From Pelosinus sp. UFO1 (GTDB taxonomy: Bacteria > Bacillota > Negativicutes > DSM-13327): DNA of 64,000 bases. A program made the position numbers and the translations under genes. Shown here piece by piece: positions 60,087-64,000 of this stretch. Location of the stretch: contig NZ_CP008852.1 in NCBI RefSeq assembly GCF_000725345.1, positions 2,137,693-2,201,692 on the forward strand, given 5' to 3'. The notes below the pieces were generated by a model. That model was given only the letters and a program-made list of their open reading frames with translations. It made no database searches and was not told the origin of the DNA. The number at the start of each line of letters is the position of its first letter. Position 1 is the stretch's first letter.

Positions 60087-60845
60087 ATGAATATGCCAAT
60101 AGGAATGATTATGCTATTGGTGGTTGGAGTTTTGGTTTATTTTGGCGTGGCTCATCGAATCCTGGATAGAATGCGTTTAACAGATAAGCAGGCTTTACTT
60201 TTTATTCTGGCTGTAATTGCGGGAAGTTTTATTGATATTCCTCTTATGCGTACACCCGTAGATGTAAGCATAAATGTTGGAGGAGCTTTGTTACCAGCAT
60301 TACTATCTATTTGGCTGATTTTTAAGGCAGATGAAACAGCTGAAAGGGTGCGTGCAATCTTAGCTGCTATTTTGGTAGCCGCAGCTGTATCCTTAGGTTC
60401 TCGCTATTTGCCATATGAACCAGAAAATATGTTTTTAGATCCTAAAATTATATACGGCGTTTCGGCGGGTCTAATTGCTTATTTAGCTGGGCGCTCGAGG
60501 CGCAGTGCTTTCGTTGGTGGAGCTCTAGGCATTGTATTAAGCGATATTGTGCATTTAGTTACCCTTATGAGGCTAGGGATTGCTGGAACAACAAATATTG
60601 GCGGTGCAGGTGCTTTTGATGTAGTGTTAATTGCCGGAATTGTAGCAGTTATGGTAGCGGAATTAGTTGGCGAAACACGAGAGAAAATGCAAGGCGGCCC
60701 AGAACTTGGTAGGTACCGCCCAGAGGGACTATACGAATTCAGTAAAGAACTTTCCCATACTAATCAGAAAAATAAACCAACTAGCAATCAAACTGACCCA
60801 GTTGACGACACGAAGCAAAAAGATAGAGGTGAGGGAAATGACTAA
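60087..60845 (+). CDS. DUF1614 domain-containing membrane protein
   Basis: A 252-residue protein with about seven hydrophobic segments (for example GMIMLLVVGVLVYFGVAHRI, ALLFILAVIAGSFIDIPLM, DVVLIAGIVAVMVAELVG) and a long hydrophilic C-terminal tail. The segment INVGGALLPALLSIWLIFKA is conserved in DUF1614 proteins. ATG 60087 is used because GAGGTGA ends six bases upstream and GTG 60078 is part of that site. It overlaps spoIIP by eight bases, so a sporulation-related role is suggested, but the function is unknown. Confidence 0.85.
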   Translation: MNMPIGMIMLLVVGVLVYFGVAHRILDRMRLTDKQALLFILAVIAGSFIDIPLMRTPVDVSINVGGALLPALLSIWLIFKADETAERVRAILAAILVAAAVSLGSRYLPYEPENMFLDPKIIYGVSAGLIAYLAGRSRRSAFVGGALGIVLSDIVHLVTLMRLGIAGTTNIGGAGAFDVVLIAGIVAVMVAELVGETREKMQGGPELGRYRPEGLYEFSKELSHTNQKNKPTSNQTDPVDDTKQKDRGEGND

Positions 60846-61998
60846 ACTGCGGGGGGCAGTTATAGTACTACTTTTATTATGCAGTATGACTATACAAGGG
60901 TATACACATGAGCGAAGTGATGGTGGATATTTTTCTATCGTGGATGAGAGTGGCACCGTGGTCTATATAACTGGTTGGGGAGTACGAGTGGGTGATGAGT
61001 TCCTTACTGAAAAAAATAAGCGCTATGAAGTTATTAGTATAGAAGGTGATATAGCCCATAGCAAATTAATAGGTGATGTCAATTTAAGTAAATATGGGCA
61101 ATCAGAAGACAATCCACTCGTAAGTTTATTAAAACCTAGTATCACATGGGCTCAAGGAAGTGGTAAAGTAGCTGTTTACCATACTCATTCTGATGAGTCT
61201 TATACTCCTACAGATGGCAAGGATAGTATTCTCGGAGCTGGTGGCATCTATAAGGTGGGAGACAGTTTTACCAGTGCCCTTCAGTCCAAGGGATTGGAAG
61301 TGTTTCACTCCGATGCAAAACATGATCCACATGATGATATGGCTTATGAACGTTCACGACGAACTGTAACAGATCTATTAAAAAAACAACCTGATGCTAT
61401 TTTCGACATTCACCGAGATGCCGCACCTCCAGAAGTATATAAGGCTAACATTGATGGTAAGGATGTTACTAAATTACAGTTAGTTGTTGGTAAATATGGA
61501 CCAACGGGTAAACAAATTGAGGATTATGCCTTGCAAATTAAAGCTGCCTCAGATACGCAGCATCCTGGTTTAATAAAGGGTATCTTTTTTGCTAAAGGCG
61601 GCGATTATAATCAAGATTTGCACCCACGGTCGATGCTGCTTGAAGTTGGCTCAGACAAAAATGATCGGCAATCGGCAGAAAGAGGTGTTGCTTTGTTTGC
61701 TGATGTAGTGCCAACAATCTTAGGAAAAACAGCAGCAACACCAAATAATGTTGCCGGACAAGCAGGGCTAGGCACTACAGAGGCAGGTCCTTCTGGTGCA
61801 AGTAAATCAATGGGTTGGATCGTAGGAGCTTTGATTATTGGTGTAATCGCCTTCTTATTTTTAAGCACTGGTAGTATGAAAGAAGCAAAGGGAAAGCTTA
61901 AACAGTTTACAACAACTGAGTTTGCGAACTTTTTTGGACCAAAAATAAAACAAAAAAAAGAGATTGACAAGGAAAATAACAAAAAAGACGAAGATTAG
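60838..61998 (+). CDS. spoIIP: Stage II sporulation protein P
   Basis: SpoIIP is the amidase/endopeptidase of the DMP engulfment complex. The 386-residue product has an N-terminal membrane anchor (GAVIVLLLLCSMTIQGYT), the zinc amidase domain with VAVYHTHSDESYTPTDGKDS, AIFDIHRDAAPPEV and PRSMLLEVGSDKND, and a second membrane helix near the C-terminus (WIVGALIIGVIAFLFLS) followed by a basic tail. ATG 60838 follows GAGGTGAGGG; the extension to 60667 lies in the preceding gene in another frame. The partner spoIIM is at 12368. The C-terminal helix is unusual compared with Bacillus SpoIIP, which has only the N-terminal one. Confidence 0.9.
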   Translation: MTKLRGAVIVLLLLCSMTIQGYTHERSDGGYFSIVDESGTVVYITGWGVRVGDEFLTEKNKRYEVISIEGDIAHSKLIGDVNLSKYGQSEDNPLVSLLKPSITWAQGSGKVAVYHTHSDESYTPTDGKDSILGAGGIYKVGDSFTSALQSKGLEVFHSDAKHDPHDDMAYERSRRTVTDLLKKQPDAIFDIHRDAAPPEVYKANIDGKDVTKLQLVVGKYGPTGKQIEDYALQIKAASDTQHPGLIKGIFFAKGGDYNQDLHPRSMLLEVGSDKNDRQSAERGVALFADVVPTILGKTAATPNNVAGQAGLGTTEAGPSGASKSMGWIVGALIIGVIAFLFLSTGSMKEAKGKLKQFTTTEFANFFGPKIKQKKEIDKENNKKDED

Positions 61999-62000
61999 TA

Positions 62001-62029
62001 TTGACGTATGTAGAATATTTTTTCATAAT
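62001..62029 (+). promoter_or_regulatory. Sigma-A-like promoter upstream of the DUF512 gene leader
   Basis: TTGACG, a 17-base spacer and CATAAT, overlapping the end of spoIIP. The predicted transcript would run about 130 bases to the hairpin at 62135-62165 before reaching the DUF512 gene. Confidence 0.5.
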
Positions 62030-62134
62030 ATAATAGTGTTTCATGAGAATATATAGTATGATATGAATATAATGGGTTTTACAATAAGCATATTTATAAA
62101 TCTTAATGAAGAAAATATAAATACGTGCTATTTT

Positions 62135-62165
62135 AGAGTGATGCTCTTTCATCACTCTTTCTTTA
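62135..62165 (+). terminator. Hairpin terminator before the DUF512 gene
   Basis: AGAGTGATG and CATCACTCT form a perfect 9-bp stem around CTCTTT, followed by TTCTTTATTT. It ends spoIIP or attenuates the leader starting near 62036. Confidence 0.75.
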
Positions 62166-62215
62166 TTTGCAGGAAATAAAGAAAAATTAAGGAATATACA
62201 TAAGAGGTGAGATTG

Positions 62216-63523
62216 GTGGTATATAGCGGTATTATTGCAAAAGTTATGCCAAATAGTATTGCTGAAGAAGTAGGATTAGAATCTGGAGATCGTTTGCTTG
62301 CCGTAGATGGAGAAAACATTCGAGATATCATTGATTTAAGCTTTGCTTTAGCAGATGACTGTGTAGAAATTTTAGTTGAGAAGAAGAACGGTGAACAGGA
62401 AATTCTTGAAATAGAGAAAGAGTATGATGAAGATTTAGGTATTGAATTTGAAAGCGCTGTTTTTGACGGTGTTCGTCGATGTGCTAATAAATGTATCTTT
62501 TGTTTTGTAGATCAGATGGCACCAGGTATGAGGGAAAGTCTATATGTCAAAGACGATGATTATCGATTATCATTTTTGTACGGAAACTTTGTAACATTAA
62601 CAAATCTTGGCCCACAAGATATTAAGAGAATACGTCAGCTTCATTTGTCACCTTTATACATATCAGTGCATACTACAAATGGTCTTCTTCGTGAGAAAAT
62701 GTTAAATAATAAAAATGCAGGAAACATCATGACACAACTACGTACACTAATTGATAGTGGCGTTGAAATGCATACACAGATCGTATTGTGTCCAGACATA
62801 AACGATGGGGACGAACTAGAAAAAACAATAAATGATTTATATGCATTGCATCCTAATGTATTGTCTATGGCAATTGTCCCTGTTGGCTTAAGTCGTTATC
62901 GGGATGCATGTTATACATTGCAGGGATTTACCCCTGAGAAGGCTCATGCAGTTGTCGATAAAATAACTCAATGGCAAAAAAAATGCCGTGATAAAAGTGG
63001 TACCTCCTTTGTATATTTATCGGATGAATTTTATCTTACAGCTGATTTGCCAATTCCAGCCTATGAGATGTATGATAATTTCCCTCAACTTGAAAATGGA
63101 ATCGGTCTCGTTCGGAATTTCCTTGCTGAATGGCAGGAAGAACCACTTAAAATGCAAGGGTATACTGAGCCTCATTATTTAGATGTAGTTTGTGGCATAT
63201 CTGCAAAAAAAGTATTAGGGCCTTTGTTAGAAAATTTAGAAATACCCAATTTGACGATTCGAGTGCTGTCCGTAGAAAATGTTTTCTTTGGTACGGATAT
63301 AACGGTAAGTGGCTTATTAACTGGACAAGATATTTGTAGCACCTTAGATGAAGTTGGAGGAGTTAGAACTGGGGTTATAGTACCTGGATCAGCTCTAAAA
63401 AAAGGGGAAACAATATTTTTGGATAATACGACATGTGACGAATTAGAAATAAATTTAGGAGTACCTGTACGCGCCGCTTATAGTGCTACGGATTTAAGAC
63501 AGTTATTACAAGCGTGGAGGTAA
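62216..63523 (+). CDS. DUF512 domain-containing radical SAM protein with PDZ domain
   Basis: A 435-residue protein with an N-terminal PDZ-like domain (GIIAKVMPNSIAEEVGLESG, residues 4-75), a radical SAM motif C-x3-C-x2-C in VRRCANKCIFCFVDQM, and the DUF512 C-terminal domain (YLSDEFYLTADLPIPAYEMY, then LDVVCGISAKKVLGPLL). This family is found in most anaerobic Firmicutes, often next to the GTPase gene der. No reaction is established. Start GTG 62216 or TTG 62213 behind GAGGTGA; GTG 62207 overlaps the ribosome site. The next gene begins four bases after the stop. Confidence 0.88.
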   Translation: MVYSGIIAKVMPNSIAEEVGLESGDRLLAVDGENIRDIIDLSFALADDCVEILVEKKNGEQEILEIEKEYDEDLGIEFESAVFDGVRRCANKCIFCFVDQMAPGMRESLYVKDDDYRLSFLYGNFVTLTNLGPQDIKRIRQLHLSPLYISVHTTNGLLREKMLNNKNAGNIMTQLRTLIDSGVEMHTQIVLCPDINDGDELEKTINDLYALHPNVLSMAIVPVGLSRYRDACYTLQGFTPEKAHAVVDKITQWQKKCRDKSGTSFVYLSDEFYLTADLPIPAYEMYDNFPQLENGIGLVRNFLAEWQEEPLKMQGYTEPHYLDVVCGISAKKVLGPLLENLEIPNLTIRVLSVENVFFGTDITVSGLLTGQDICSTLDEVGGVRTGVIVPGSALKKGETIFLDNTTCDELEINLGVPVRAAYSATDLRQLLQAWR

Positions 63524-63527
63524 ATTC

Positions 63528-64000
63528 ATGACTAATTTGGGATTGATTCAAGTATATACTGGCAATGGCAAGGGGAAAACTACTGCTAGCTTAGGTTTAG
63601 CATTTAGAGCATGTGGACATGGTTTAAAAGTATGTATGATCCAATTTATGAAAAATAGTACAGAGTATGGTGAAGTAAAAATCAGTAACTATTTACCTGG
63701 GTTTAAATTAATTCAAGTTGGGCGCAATGATTTCGTAGATTTGGAAAATCCAGAGGATATTGATAAAAAATTAGCACAGGATGGATGGGAGGTAGCAAAG
63801 TCAATCCTAATGTCTAGTGAGTTTGATATTATTATTCTTGATGAAATTAATGTAGCCATGGCTTGTAAATTACTCAATGTGAACAAAGTTATCGATTTCT
63901 TAACAAGAGATTGTGACTCATTAGAAAAACGTCCAGAAATAATATTAACTGGTAGATACGCTCCACCGGAAATTATTGCCGTTGCCCATCTAGTAACTGA
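63528..64000 (+). CDS. cobO: Cob(I)yrinic acid a,c-diamide adenosyltransferase (3' partial)
   Basis: Adenosylates corrinoids in B12 synthesis or salvage (CobO/BtuR type). ATG 63528 follows TGGAGG; 157 codons are readable and the frame is still open at the window end. The ATP-binding P-loop is in IQVYTGNGKGKTTASLGLAF, followed by GLKVCMIQFMKNSTEYGEVK and IIILDEINVAMACKLLNVNK (Walker B-like), then RPEIILTGRYAPPEIIAVAH, the complete family pattern apart from the last residues. Full length would be about 170-180 residues. Confidence 0.92.
   Translation, partial: MTNLGLIQVYTGNGKGKTTASLGLAFRACGHGLKVCMIQFMKNSTEYGEVKISNYLPGFKLIQVGRNDFVDLENPEDIDKKLAQDGWEVAKSILMSSEFDIIILDEINVAMACKLLNVNKVIDFLTRDCDSLEKRPEIILTGRYAPPEIIAVAHLVT

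Noticed and set aside
1-64000. CRISPR arrays, rRNA or tRNA genes, and insertion sequences with transposases
   Set aside because: None seen on reading both strands; no regularly spaced repeats, tRNA cloverleaf with CCA-type end, or DDE transposase frame was recognised. A tRNA scan would be decisive.

Overview
The window reads as a chromosomal segment of an anaerobic, endospore-forming Firmicute, most likely a Negativicute of the Sporomusaceae (Pelosinus/Sporomusa type). Visible reasons: AT-rich DNA, many GTG/TTG starts behind strong GAGGTG/AGGAGG ribosome sites, a dense set of conserved sporulation genes, and an IspH-ribosomal S1 fusion of the kind found in Negativicutes and Clostridia. The lineage is inference. 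No rRNA, tRNA or CRISPR was seen.

Region 1 (1-11.5 kb) is a conserved housekeeping-to-sporulation run: xseA (5' end outside the window), xseB, ispA, a PAP2-like membrane protein, dxs, tlyA, nadK, an mnmM/ytqB-like methyltransferase, argR, recN, spoIVB, spo0A. Region 2 (11.7-24.6 kb) holds an ADP-ribose pyrophosphatase, spoIIM, a yqzK-like gene, xerD, pdp, dacF, the spoIIAA-AB-sigF operon behind a textbook sigma-H promoter, a dodecin, and a spoVA operon (AC, AD, AEb, two unfamiliar genes, AEa, AF). Region 3 (24.6-32.6 kb) has a lipoprotein gene on the minus strand, an M50 protease, trpS-scpA-scpB, a DUF2953 gene with ytfJ (gerW), a second D,D-carboxypeptidase gene and spmA-spmB.

Region 4 (32.7-49.4 kb) is the main discovery. 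An FAD-dependent oxidoreductase gene beside spmAB is cut in two by an insertion of about 15.4 kb. Its first 346 codons lie at 32713-33750 and its last 80 codons at 49133-49376. Joining the halves at a shared GCTGT restores one 426-codon reading frame. Just inside the left junction is a large serine recombinase gene. The cargo is metabolic rather than viral: an iron-type alcohol dehydrogenase, a Crp/Fnr pseudogene, and a complete glycine cleavage operon (gcvT, H, PA, PB, lpd) controlled by a tandem glycine riboswitch. The same operon carries a LipM-type octanoyltransferase and two radical SAM proteins that look like the two-subunit LipS1/LipS2 lipoyl synthase, so the element appears able to build, lipoylate and run glycine cleavage by itself. 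Its right part is AT-rich and holds small or decaying genes (a membrane protein with one in-frame stop, a zinc-ribbon microprotein, a DJ-1/PfpI protein, a short TIGR04076-like protein).

Region 5 (49.4-64 kb) resumes the host backbone: the flavin/2Fe-2S reductase that is the natural partner of the interrupted gene, rluB, an HI0933-family flavoprotein, an unrecognised membrane-anchored protein, aroF-aroA, cmk-plsC, ispH-rpsA fusion, fni, a DUF1614 protein with spoIIP, a DUF512 radical SAM protein and the start of a corrinoid adenosyltransferase gene cut by the window end. Isoprenoid genes recur (ispA, dxs, ispH, fni). Most transcription units end in clear intrinsic terminators, which are listed.
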